A DNA stretch of 64,000 nucleotides from Limnomonas spitsbergensis (lineage: Eukaryota; Chlorophyta; Chlorophyceae; Chlamydomonadales): positions 3,773,501-3,837,500 of the forward strand of contig JAYJMM010000114.1 in NCBI GenBank assembly GCA_037349105.1, in the 5' to 3' direction. The notes under the pieces were generated by a model. The model saw only the letters and a program-made list of their open reading frames with translations, ran no database searches and was not told the origin of the DNA. This document shows, piece after piece, positions 1-11,075 of the stretch. A program made the translations under genes and the position numbers. Every line of letters begins with the position of its first letter. Within the stretch, counting starts at the first letter, position 1.

Positions 1-129
1 TGCACCAGATCAGCCCTCAGTCTAAAAAAAAAGGGGCAGACATGCTCCTGAGCTCCATGTACTAAGCAGCTGGCATGCGCGCTGGACAAAGCGGCAGCAA
101 GCATGCGCAGTGGACAAGGTAGCAGGCGG

Positions 130-2640
130 CATGCTCAAAGTAGCAGGCAGCATGCACGGCCGGCATGCACAAGGCAGTAGGCGTCATGCATGGCCAGCAT
201 GCACAAGGCAGCAGACTGCGTACACGGCCGGCATGCACAAGGCAGCAGACGGCATGTATGACCAGCATGCACAAGGCAGCAGGAGGCATGTATGACCAGC
301 ATGCACAAGGCAGCAAGCAGCATGTATGACCAGCATGCACAAGGCAGCAGACGGCATGTATGACCAGCATGCACTAGGCAGCAGGCGGCATGTATGGCCA
401 GCATGCACAAGGCAGCAGGCGGCATGTATGACCAGCATGCACAAGGCAGCATGCAGCATGTATGGCCAGCATGCACAAGGCAGCAGACGGCATGTATGGC
501 CAGCATGCACAAGGCAGCAGGCGGCATGTATGACCAGCATGCACAAGGCAGCAGACGGCATGTATGGCCAGCATGCACAAGGCAGCAGGAGGCATGTATG
601 ACCAGCATGCACAAGGCAGCAGGCGGCATGTATGACCAGCATGCACAAGGCAGCAGGAGGCATGTATGACCAGCATGCACAAGGCAGCAGGAGGCATGTA
701 TGGCCAGCATGCACAAGGCAGCAGGACGCATGTATGGCCAGCATGCACAAGGCAGCAGGCGGCATGTATGACCAGCATGCACAAGGCAGCAGGCGGCATG
801 TATGACCAGCATGCACAAGGCAGCAGGCAGCATGCATGACCAGCATGCAAAAGGCAGCAGGCGGCATGTATGGCCAGCATGCACAAAGCAGCAGGCGACA
901 TGTGCGGCCAACATGCACAAGGCAGCAGGCGGCATGTAATGCATAAGGCAGCAGGAGGCATGTATGACCAGCATTCACAAGGCAGCAGGCGGCATGTATG
1001 ATCAGCATGTACAAGGCAGCAGGCGGCATGTATGACCAGCATGCACAAGGCAGCATGCAGCATGTATGGCCAGCATGCACAAGGCAGCAGGCGGCATGTA
1101 TGGCCAGCATGCACATGGCAGCAGACGGCTTGTATGACCAGCATGCACAAGGCAGCAGACGGCATGTGCGGCCAGCATGCACAGGGCAGCAGGCGGCATG
1201 TATGGCCAGCATGCACAAGGCAGCATGCAGCATGTATGGCCAATTGGCCAGCATGCACAAGGCAGCAGGCGGCATGTTTGATCAGCATGCACAAGGCAGC
1301 AGACGGCTTGTATGGCCAGCATGCACAAGGCAGCAGGCGGCATGTGCGGCCAGCATGCACAAGGCAGCAGGCGGCATGTAATGCACAAGGCAGCAGACGG
1401 CATGTATGACCAGCATGCACAAGGCAGCAGGAGGCATGCATGACCAGCATGCACAAGGCAGCAGGCGGCATGTATGACCAGCATGCACAAGGCAGCATGC
1501 AGCATGTATGACCAGCATGCACAAGGCAGCATGCAGCATGTATGTACAGCATGCACAAGGCAGCAGGCAGCATGTGCGGCCAGCATGCACAAGGCAGCAG
1601 GCGGCATCTATGGCCAGCATGCACAAGGCAGCATGCAGCATGTATGGCCGGCATGCACAAGGCAGCAGGCGGCATGTATGGCCAGCATGCACAAGGCAGC
1701 AGGCGACATGTATGGCCAGCATGCACAAGGCAGCAGGCGGCATGTATGACCAGCATGCACAAGGCAGCAGGCGGCATGTATGGCCAGCATGCACAAGGCA
1801 GCAGACGGCTTGTATGACCAGCATGCACAAGGCAGCAGGCGGCATGTGCGGCCGGCATGTAGAAGGCTGTGAAGGCAGCATGCGGCATGCACAGCCAGCA
1901 TGCACAAGGCAGCAGGCGGCATGCGCGGCTGGCATGTAGAAGGCTGTGAAGGCAGCAGGCGGCATGTATGACCAGCTTGCACAAGGCAGCAGGTGGTAGG
2001 CGCGGCCTGCATGCAAAAGGCAGCATGAGGCAGGCGCGGCCGGCATGCAGAAGGCAGCAGGCGGCAGGCACGGCCAGCATGCAAAAGGCAGCAGGCGGCA
2101 GGCAGGTAGTGGACATGGCAACAGGCCAAGGCATGCGCAGTGGACAAGGAAGCAGGCGGCATGCACAGGACAGCAGGCGGCTAGCAGGTTGTGGACAAGG
2201 CATTAGCCAAGGCAGCAGGCTGCAGGCAGGCAGGCCAAGGTATTGACCAAGGCTGCAGGCAAGCGGGCAGGCTAAGGTATTGACCAAGGCAGCAGGCAGG
2301 CAGGCAGACCAAGGCTTGTGCAGTGGAGAAGGCAGCTGGCCGCATGCACAGTTGGTGGACAAGGCAGCAGGCCGTATGCACAGTTGGTGGACAAGGCAGC
2401 ACGACTCGTGCGGCAGACACCTAAGGATGCCGCTCAATCAGCACAGCAGGTGGACAAGGCAGCTGGCCAAGGTAGGCAGGTAGCTAGCCGGCAGGCCAAG
2501 GCATGCGCAGTGGACAAGGCAGCAGGCCAAGGCAGGCAGGCAGCTGGCTGGCAGGCCAAGGTATGCGCAGTGGACAAGGCAGCAGGACTTGTACAGCAGA
2601 CACATATGGATGCCGCTAAAAAAAGCACAGCAGGTACGAA
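130..2640. repeat. 34-bp minisatellite
   Basis: Tandem copies of a unit close to ggcatgtatgaccagcatgc followed by acaaggcagcaggc, about 34 bp long, are regular up to about position 1960. They then decay into related gcaggcaggccaagg and tggacaaggcagcagg units to about 2640. Because 34 is not a multiple of 3 and the unit lacks stops, long Cys/His/Leu-rich reading frames run through both strands. They have no codon logic or domains, and I do not treat them as genes. Confidence 0.95.
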
Positions 2641-2699
2641 TAGTGGGCACGACAGCATGCATGCACATTGCACAGTCAGGGGGGAAAACTCTTATTGAC

Positions 2700-3639
2700 A
2701 AGCATTGGAGAGAGATGCGTCCATGCATATTGGACAGAGCATAGGTTATTGCACGCACACCGTAGGAAGCAGCAAGTGACATGCACCGCCGTGTGCCGCT
2801 TCCCCCATATCGATGTCACATTGAACAAGTAGCAGGCTTTTGGGGCTGTCTCTCCTTCTCATTTTTTCGTCTGTTCCCTTCCTTTCTCCTCTAAATACTT
2901 TTCCTCACGACAGTCGGGTGCCCATCGGCCCAGGGGTGTCACATCAATGACAAGTACCGTAGCAGGCGGTATGCACAGTCAGAGACAGCATACAATGTTT
3001 TTTATGGGCCAGCTTCCGTTCTGATTTAGCTCATTTCTTTCAGACCTCTCTAAAGCTTCCTGTTATCCTTCCTACCTTCACATTGACGGGTGGATACTCT
3101 GCAAGCACAACATTCGTAATCAAACTTTCGAGGGCCTTCCCCATTATTCTATCCTGCCCACCACATTCATTCTGGTTATGTCATCTACTCACAAACAGGC
3201 CAAGGGGTCTGCAAACTGTATGGATCATTTGTTTAGCATTACTGGTATCAGGTTGTTGAATTTCCAGTTATTTGCAAAGCTGAATGTTGCAAAGCTCGTG
3301 TTGTAGTGTTGAGATGCAACTTTGCTGTCAGGTCCAGTGCGCATTCGGATTTTGTAGTCCTTGTTTACAGGTTGCTGGTTGGACAAACAAAATCAAAAGC
3401 TCAACAAAGACGGCTTTCTTCTTGGCAGTCACACGGTTTCTGACGGTTCAAAGATAGTGCAAACCCAAAATATAGGCAAAGAATAAAAAATAACTCGAGC
3501 CAGTTCTGTAAGTATGATACAAAGTTATCGTCGTGCCAATTCATGACTACCTATTAGACAGCAGTCCTGGACATGTTTACGTGGAATGTGTCCACCCAGG
3601 GCTGCTTCACGTCAAGTAGTCTGGTTGCATGGCGTCCTC
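2700..3639. other. intergenic region, no gene recognised
   Basis: No conserved protein motif or array was seen here. The right part should hold the 3' UTR of the minus-strand H2A.Z gene. A TGTAA (the usual chlorophyte polyadenylation signal) lies on the minus strand at 3365-3369, about 270 bases past the stop codon, and is a candidate. Confidence 0.4.
3365..3369 (-). promoter_or_regulatory. candidate TGTAA polyadenylation signal of H2A.Z
   Basis: TGTAA read on the minus strand, about 270 bases downstream of the H2A.Z stop. Green algae typically use UGUAA near the poly(A) site. The motif is short, and a second copy overlaps the stop codon itself (ATGTAA), so the assignment is weak. Confidence 0.25.
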
Positions 3640-4559
3640 TTACATGGGGGGCAGGATCTGCATGGACATCAGGGGTCAGGGTGTTAGGTGGGCAAAACCC
3701 CAAGAAATTCAAAATATCAGAAGCGACAGTCGAACGACGGGGTAAAACAGCACTGACCTTTCCGTCCTTGCCAACTTTGTTGATCAGAGACTTGTGGATG
3801 TGAGGAATCACACCACCTCCGGCAATGGTAGCCTGCGCCGACAAGTCAAATGAGTCGTACCGGGTAGGCATACCGTCAAGCCGACATCTGCAATATTACG
3901 CTCACCTTGATGAGGGTGTCCAGCTCCTCATCGCCACGAATGGCGAGCTGCAAGTGGCGGGGAGTGATACGCTTCACCTGCGCGTGGAAAGGGGGTTGAG
4001 GGATCAGGGTCAGAATAAGAGGCGCATGAATGACTTCAACTAGTACTTTGAGCGTCATTGCTTTGAGTGACTTGCCTTCAGATCCTTCGAGGCGTTTCCA
4101 GCGAGCTCCAGCACCTCGGCAGTGAGGTACTCTGTGATATCAGAATGATTAGTCAGAAGCATGTTCATGCTAAAGTGAGTGATGCAGAACACATGAACAC
4201 ATACCTAGAATCGCAGCGGTGTAAACAGCAGCAGTGGCACCGACACGACCATTGGCAGAGACACGAGACTGCAAGGAGTTGAGGCATTGGTCAATATCAG
4301 TGCAATGCAACTAGTGGGTTGTGAATGATGAAAAACACCTTCAACAGCCTGTGCACGCGACCGACGGGGAATTGGAGACCAGCGCGGCTGGAACGGGACG
4401 TGGGCTTCTTCTTGTCCAAAAGCTTCTTATCCATGCCCATGGTGCCCTTGGCACCCTTGCCTGTGATGGAGATATGTGTTCATGTTCATAATTGTTGGAA
4501 TCGTCGGAGGGTCGACATGTCGAAGTACCTGACAATCCCTTAGCTCCCTTTCCAGACAT
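3640..4559 (-). CDS. H2A.Z: histone variant H2A.Z
   Basis: Replication-independent H2A variant that replaces H2A in nucleosomes, typically near transcription starts. Seven coding exons join in phase to give 145 residues: 4529-4559, 4339-4460, 4205-4268, 4076-4131, 3906-3977, 3758-3832 and 3640-3657. The N-terminal tail is Lys/Gly-rich with two GKGAKG repeats. It is followed by [15 protein letters not shown], the [20 protein letters not shown] core, [20 protein letters not shown], and the diagnostic [19 protein letters not shown] of H2A.Z, where canonical H2A differs. The start is the only ATG that begins the MSGKGAKG tail. The intron after exon 4 has a GC donor (AAG|GCAAGT), and no GT donor there keeps the frame. 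The last exon codes for only five residues (ILPPM) and is the least certain; reading through instead of splicing would add an unconserved tail. Confidence 0.95.
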
Positions 4560-5500
4560 GTTTGCGAGTTTTTTCAAACAGAAAATAAAGTAATGGTTAG
4601 CTGCTTGGTAAGCCGATCCATTCAGGACATAAGACGGTGTTCAAAATGGAACACGTCACGGCATGCCCGCTTGGACCCTGTCTGCTGATCCGTCCTCTGC
4701 ATGTTCGCGGAGTCCATCGTCGAATGACCGAAACTGTGCGTCCTGCCGAACCCCGCCCCTTGACGTGACGTATGACGCATACGCATATAGCTATATACGT
4801 CAATATAAACAAGATGCCATGCCATAAGCTCCGTTGGAAAACAAATGCGGATTCATCTGCAGATAACTTCCCTTTGCACTGGTAGCTGGATCACCTTGTT
4901 CAACATTTCCATTGACCAACCACGCGGTGTCCTTATAATGTCTAATCAGACACAGGTACTGTACGGATAATACTGGTGGATAATTGATTGAAAGCAATCA
5001 ATTGGTTTGGTCTTGCAGCAAGCCAGTAGAACTTCACAAACTGCTACACCTGAAACCCTGAGAAGGGAATGGCTTGCTGCGTGGCTTGCAAGCCATCGCC
5101 TCATACCGTGATGGATGCAGCTTCCTGACTGAAAGGAATTTGGGTCCTAGTATGACCAGTCAATGACATGACACGTTTGGGTCCTAGTATGACCAGCGAG
5201 AGCCCCTGGTGAGGGGGATCAGAGTTGCTCAGAATTGCCTCAGATGCATTCCAGATTGCTGTACCCACAAAAGAGTGGGGGAATCCCCCTTCCCGAAAAG
5301 AAAGGAAAGGCAGTTGGTACAAGGTCAAGTTAGTTGTTACGCAGTTGGGCCACCACATGTTGTTTGCGTTAGACCCACTGTTTATTCGAGGGCATCTCAG
5401 CTAAAATTCAGGTGCAGCAAGCCCTGCTGCTTGAGTCCTCCGACCACCACCCCTGCCTTCCGCTTGCATACTGGCACCTCTCAATGTTTTAGGTAGTGCT
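4560..5500. other. intergenic region upstream of H2A.Z
   Basis: Presumably holds the 5' UTR and promoter of H2A.Z near 4560-4800. I see no coding homology or clear TATA box. A short direct repeat, ttgggtcctagtatgaccag, occurs at about 5140 and again at about 5175. Confidence 0.4.
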
Positions 5501-5685
5501 CAGAGAGGTAGATCGTGCTCAGAGAGGTAGATCGTGCTCAGAGAGGTAGATCGTGCTTGGAGAGGTAGATCGTGCTCAGAGGGGTAAATCGTGCTCAGAG
5601 AGGTAAATCGTGCTCACAGAGGTAGATCGTGCTCAGAGAGGTAGATCGTGCTCAGAGAGGTAGATCGTGCTCAGAGAGGTTGTGC
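5500..5685. repeat. 19-bp tandem repeat
   Basis: About nine to ten copies of cgtgctcagagaggtagat with a few substitutions (cttgg for ctcag, aaat for agat). It lies between the H2A.Z promoter region and the LINE cluster. Confidence 0.93.
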
Positions 5686-5934
5686 TCAACTTAATTCCTC
5701 TGCACCCACGTCATGTTTTGTGAATGGTCATTGGGGCTTACCATCTGCACCTCTAAGGCACCTAGCAGTTCACTGCACCAATTGCGTCCTCCAGTGGTCT
5801 GAGCGCGAGCTGCATATCAGCCGCCATGGCTGCCACCTTAAATGGGCTGTCTTCCTGTGCTGCCGCTGCTACCGCTGCATTGTAGAAGCGAAGCACATGG
5901 CGCCACCAACCTTGTTGTAACGGTTGGATCTGTC

Positions 5935-7640
5935 AATGACGTTACACCTCTGGGCCCTGCTCAAATAAGGCTCGGCCGCGTGGGCGCCTAAGTATAGAGT
6001 TGGGAGGAAAGATGGAAAGAAACACAGAAGAGGGCAGGACAAAAGAAAGAGGGGAAAAGTAGGAAATAAAGTGAAGGGACAAAACAAAAGGATGGAAAAC
6101 ACAAAAAAACAAAGGAAGTTCCAACTTCTGAAAAAGTCTACGCCTCAAAGATATCTACCACGTCCTCCACAAAGGCCAGGGCATCCAAACCAAGCCTGCC
6201 CCGGTACAACTCTAAAAAGTCTCTAGCACCGTTCGGAGGACCTGCCCATCCCCGCTCTCTAAGTTGATCCCAGCAAATCACTGCACCAATTGCGCCCTCC
6301 GGTGCCCTGCCTAACAGCGAGCTGCATGTCGGCCGCCATGGCTGCCGCGGTGAGTGGGCTGTCTTGCTGTGCTGCTGGTGCGACCGCTGCGTTGTTGAAG
6401 CGAAGTACATGCTGCCGCCAACTTCGCTGTAACGGCTGGATCTGCAGCTCCTTCATGACCCCCCAACTGGACGGAGGTAGCCCTGCAGCTTGGCGCAGAT
6501 GCTGGAGGAAGCTGGACTGCATCTTGCTCTTGAGGCAATGCCGCGGCCTAAGGTGATCGGTGACCCACTCCCCATCACCGTAGTTGGCCGCATGTGCTGC
6601 ATAGACAGACGGCAGCCGGATGCGTGTAGGCAGATGATGCCTGAGGTGCACTTTGGCGGCCATGCGGCGGACACGCTGCAACGCGGTAGTGAAAGGGACC
6701 TCTCTACCTTGCATGGACTTCCTCATGCTGCCGCTCTTGTGCTGAATGATGCCCAAGAACGTGAAATCTTGGACACGCTTCAGCAATATCTTATCGGGGC
6801 CATACATGCAAGGATGGGCTGATTGCCGGCGCTGCGCAGCTGCCAAACTCCAATATCTCAGTCTTGTTAACGTTGACCTGGAGCTGCTTGACCGCCGCAT
6901 ACTCATGCAGGTTGGATGTGTAGCTCCCTCATGACTCCCCAACTGGCGGCGGACGCTGGGAGCTCCACTGCCTGGTGCAGGGGTGCTGTAGGAAGCTGGA
7001 CTGCAGCTGGTTGTGGAAGTAGTGTTGCGGTCGGAGGTGGCCCACACCGCATCACCGTAGTTGGCTGTAGGCGCTGCGTATGTGGCCGCCAGCCGGATGC
7101 GAGTAGGCAAATGATGCCTTAGACGCACCTTGGCTGCCATGCGGCAGACACGTTGCAGCGCAGCAGCCAGAGGCGTCTCTCTTCCCTGCATGGCCTTCTT
7201 CATGCTACCGCTCTCGTGCTGAATGATGCCCAAGAACTTGAATTCTTGGACACACTTCAGCACTGTCCTATCGGGGCCGAACACGCAGAGATGGGCTGGT
7301 TGCGGCGCTGTGAAGCGGCTACCGAAGTCTACTTGCTGACGTTGACCTGGAGCTGCGTAGCCGCCGTATATTCACGCTGGGCCTCTAGCATGCGTTGCAG
7401 CCCTGCCGAGCTGGCAGCTAGTGGGGAGAGATCATCCGCATAGAACAGGAACTGTAATCGTCGCCCCGCCTCCAGCACGTCTCCTTCTGCCGGGCACTTG
7501 GCTGCGATCAGATCCGGCAGGTTGCTGATGTGAAGGCTGAAGAGCACGGGCCTCAGAGGGCAACCCTGCTTGATGCCTCTGGTGAAAGGCACGGGGACAA
7601 TGCAGAAGCCTCTGCACTCTGGGGTTCATTCCCACGCTAC
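5935..7640 (-). mobile_element. degenerate LINE (non-LTR retrotransposon), 5'-truncated
   Basis: On the minus strand, 7592-7329 encodes a reverse-transcriptase palm piece with GIKQGCPLRPVLFSLHI (motif 4) and FLFYADDL (catalytic YADD, motif 5). After it come the thumb and C-terminal regions (FLGIIQHESGSM, HHLPTRIRL, NYGDAVW), and at 6410-6130 the conserved tail RERGWAGPP...LAFVEDVV. The reading frame is broken by frameshifts and a stop, and the 5' RT motifs and endonuclease are missing, so it is dead. The thumb segment is duplicated internally. The 3' end at about 5935-6000 carries GCGCCCACGCGGCCGAGC and GGGCCCAGAGGTGTAA, a tail that recurs at other places in the window. Confidence 0.85.
7329..7640 (-). 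pseudogene. reverse transcriptase domain fragment of LINE
   Basis: An open stretch reads IVPVPFTRGIKQGCPL, then VLFSLHISNLPDLI, QFLFYADDLSPLA and LQVNVSK. This covers RT motifs 4 to 6 of a non-LTR element, with the catalytic Asp pair kept in YADD. Upstream it runs into unrelated sequence at about 7640. Downstream the frame shifts after VNVSK, where the family continues with KTE and a hydrophobic stretch. I see no start codon that would make it an autonomous protein. Confidence 0.8.
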
Positions 7641-7669
7641 TGCTATGTGGTTGTGTACTCGTGTGTTGC

Positions 7670-7860
7670 ATCGATTTCTCTCTCCCCCAGTCTAGATCGC
7701 CCGGTTCCATGTTCCTGCCCCCCTCACATAGGAGGGTGACATGATTGCACTATGGTCCTGGCTGTGCATGATAGCTAGAATTGAGCATAGTCATTCCTTT
7801 CCAGCCCCACGTGACCGAGCGTTCAACAGGGCCCAGCGGGTCATTGACGTTACACCTTTG
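7670..7860. repeat. dispersed repeat D, copy 1
   Basis: The stretch from ctctcccccagtctagatcg through ccagccccacgtgaccgagc is repeated with moderate divergence at 51300-51480. It directly abuts the LINE 3' tail beginning cattgacgttacaccttt. Confidence 0.75.
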
Positions 7861-9880
7861 GGCCCTGCTCATAAAGGCTCGGCCTCGTGGGCACCCAACT
7901 GTCTCTTTGGGAGGAAGAAGGGAAGGAACTGTAGACAAGAGGAAAGACAGAGAGGAGCACAAATTACACAGAAAAAGACCCCCTCCAGAAAAAGGGAAGG
8001 CGGGCCGAGGGATTCCCGCCCTGACACGCCTAGCCTTTTGCAGAAAACCTGAAAAGAGGAGAGACAGCAAGGGAGGGGCAAAAAGGGACAGAGCCAGTCC
8101 CCAAGGAGGCAACAAATAGACAGGAAATTAGCCTTCAACAAATAGACAGGAAATTAGCCTTCAACAAATAGACAGGAAATTAGCCTTCAACAAATAGACA
8201 GGGAATTAGCCTTCAACAAATAGACAGGGAATTAGCCTTCAACAAATAGACAGGAAATTAGCCTTCAACAAATAGACAGGGAATTAGCCTTCAACAAATA
8301 GACAGGGAATTAGCCTTCAACAAATAGACAGGAAATGAGCCTTCAACAAATAGACAGGGAATTAGCCTTCAACAAATAGACAGGGAATTAGCCTTCAACA
8401 AATAGACAGGGAATTAGCCTTCAACAAATAGACAGGGAATTAGCCTTCAACAAATAGACAGGGAATTAGCCTTCAACAAATAGACAGGGAATTAGCCTTC
8501 AACAAATAGACAGGGAATTAGCCTTCAACAAATAGACAGGAAATTAGCCTTCAACAAATAGACAGGGAATTAGCCTTCAACAAATAGACAGGAAATTAGC
8601 CTTCAACAAATAGACAGGGAATTAGCCTTCAACAAATAGACAGGGAATTAGCCTTCAACAAATAGACAGGGAATTAGCCTTCAACAAATAGACAGGAAAT
8701 TAGCCTTCAACAAATAGACAGGGAATTAGCCTTCAACAAATAGACAGGGAATTAGCCTTCAACAAATAGACAGGAAATTAGCCTTCAACAAATAGACAGG
8801 GAATTAGCCTTCAACAAATAGACAGGAAATTAGCCTTCAACAAATAGACAGGGAATTAGCCTTCGACAAATAGACAGGAAATTAGCCTTCAACAAATAGA
8901 CAGGAAATGAGCCTTCAACAAATAGACAGGGAATTAGCCTTCAACAAATAGACAGGGAATTAGCCTTCAACAAATAGACAGGAAATTAGGCTTCAACAAA
9001 TAGACAGGGAATTAGCCTTCAACAAATAGACAGGGAATTAGCCTTCAACAAATAGACAGGGAATTAGCCTTCAACAAATAGACAGGGAATTAGCCTTCAA
9101 CAAATAGACAGGGAATTAGCCTTCAACAAATAGACAGGGAATTAGCCTTCAACAAATAGACAGGAAATTAGCCTTCAACAAATAGACAGGGAATTAGCCT
9201 TCAACAAATAGACAGGAAATTAGCCTTCAACAAATAGACAGGGAATTAGCCTTCAACAAATAGACAGGAAATTAGCCTTCAACAAATAGACAGGGAATTA
9301 GCCTTCAACAAATAGACAGGAAATTAGCCTTCAACAAATAGACAGGGAATTAGCCTTCAACAAATAGACAGGGAATTAGCCTTCAACAAATAGACAGGGA
9401 ATTAGCCTTCAACAAATAGACAGGAAATGAGCCTTCAACAAATAGACAGGGAATTAGCCTTCAACAAATAGACAGGGAATTAGCCTTCAACAAATAGACA
9501 GGGAATTAGCCTTCAACAAATAGACAGGAAATTAGCCTTCAACAAATAGACAGGGAATTAGCCTTCAACAAATAGACAGGGAATTAGCCTTCAACAAATA
9601 GACAGGGAATTAGCCTTCAACAAATAGACAGGGAATTAGCCTTCAACAAATAGACAGGAAATTAGCCTTCAACAAATAGACAGGAAATTAGCCTTCAACA
9701 AATAGACAGGAAATTAGCCTTCAACAAATAGACAGGGAATTAGCCTTCAACAAATAGACAGGGAATTAGCCTTCAACAAATAGACAGGGAATTAGCCTTC
9801 AACAAAGTATACCACGTCCTCAACAGAAGCCAGAGCCTCCCACCCATGCCTGCCCTGATGATACAACAGCTAAAAGACCA
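7845..9880 (-). mobile_element. second LINE copy, minus strand, split by minisatellite
   Basis: The LINE 3' terminal motif (minus strand GGGCCCAAAGGTGTAACGTC) is at about 7848-7870. The end of the coding region (plus-strand gtataccacgtcctcaacag, matching 6150 in copy 1, coding for FVEDVV-like sequence) is at 9806-9880. The two ends of the same element are therefore separated by the 26-bp array, which must lie within its 3' UTR. Confidence 0.65.
8107..9806. repeat. 26-bp minisatellite inside a LINE 3' UTR
   Basis: About 65 head-to-tail copies of caacaaatagacagg(g/a)aattagcctt. Variation is almost entirely one G/A position, plus rare tgagcctt variants at four sites. The array begins and ends within unit sequence, without flanking degeneration. 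Confidence 0.97.
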
Positions 9881-9984
9881 TGGCGCCCCCCACTGCTCTT
9901 ACCTTTCCGTCCTACCGGTACTATACTTTTTGCTACACAGTAACACATTACACCTCTGGGCCCATATCTGTAGTGGCTGCAGCT

Positions 9985-11075
9985 CCAGCCACTACAGCGA
10001 GACTTGTGGACCCATATCCTCCGCTTCTACAATGCAGCGGTGGCACCGGCGGCACAGCAATACAGTCCTCTCATGGCTCAAGCCATGGCAGCAGATATGC
10101 AGCTTGCAGTCAGCCAGGGCCCTGGCGGCCGCACCTGGTGCTCTGATCTGTTGGGTGCATTACAGGAGCTGGAGCGGGGGGCAGCCAACCCCAGCTTGCG
10201 CGAGGCAGCAGCCGCCCTACAGCGCCTACCCGTCACAGAGGTGTTGGCACTCGTTGACGCAGCCTACGAGCAAGCACGGCTGGACGCAAGCGGCGGTGGG
10301 GACCCCAGGGACCCTACCACCGAGCACAGATCTGCGGCGACCTACCGTGCCTGGTTCCAGTCCACGGCGGGTGCCGTGCTAGCGCAAGCCAAGAGCCGCA
10401 CAAGCCAGAGGGAGTGTGCTTGTGTGCGCATAAATTGCGACTGCGGCTCAGCGCGACAGCACGGCTGATACCAGAGGACGGCGCAACGGTCAGCGGCGAC
10501 AGGCACGCTGCTGCCAGCAGTGTTGGGCATGGGGGAATAGCGAGTAGGTGGAGGATGCGCTACATGTGTGCTTACAGTGCCCTAGTGTCAGGGAGCAGTC
10601 ACGGGAGCGGGGGTGGGCAGGTCCTCCGGGCGCTGCCACTACTTTCCACCAGCTGTACCAGGCTGAGCAGGGGTGGGATACACTTGCTTTTGTGGACTGT
10701 GCTGTGGGCATTGTTGAGGGTGAGTCTCTAGGGATTCTGAGGCGCCGGTGTCGTTTGCCTTTCCGGCCTTCTCTTTTGGCATTTTTTTGTTGTTTGCCCC
10801 CTTCTTAGTTTCTTCTTTTCTCCCTTCTGATCAGTGGGGCGCCCTCGCGGCCAAGCAGGGATGGGATACGCTTGCTTTTGTGGAATTTTCTTTTTAGAGG
10901 CTTTGTTGAGGGCTAGTCTCTAGTGGAACTCAGGTGTCGGACTTGGTCTTCGCTGCCTTCTCGGTCTCACCTTTTGTTCCTTTCCCCCCTCTTACTTTCA
11001 GTTTCTTCTTTTCTCCGTTCTGAACAGTTGGGCGCCCACGCGGCTGAGCTTTGAGCGGGCCCAGAGGTGTAAAAT
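9985..11075 (+). mobile_element. third LINE copy, plus strand, C-terminal region and 3' UTR
   Basis: Translation gives LRFYNAAVAPAAQQYSPL...AADMQLAVSQGPGGR, which aligns with the minus-strand copy (LRFNNAAVAPAAQQDSPL). A CCHC-type zinc finger follows, with C-x2-C in CQQC and H-x4-C in HVCLQC near 10515-10585, interrupted by an in-frame TAG. Next come RERGWAGPP and LAFVDCAVGIV. The 3' UTR ends with gggcgcccacgcggctgagc and gggcccagaggtgtaa at about 11026-11073. Sequence around 10668-10850 is partly duplicated at 10853-11030, so the 3' end is doubled. The copy is 5'-truncated and defective. Confidence 0.8.

Noticed and set aside
62..2437. Very long overlapping open frames (up to 687 codons) on both strands, Cys/His/Leu- or Met/Gln-rich
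   Set aside because: By-product of a 34-bp repeat lacking stop codons in several frames; no domain, no splice structure, same peptide in all frames of the array.
8107..9806. CRISPR-like regular array
   Set aside because: Units are directly tandem with no unique spacers, and the genome is eukaryotic.
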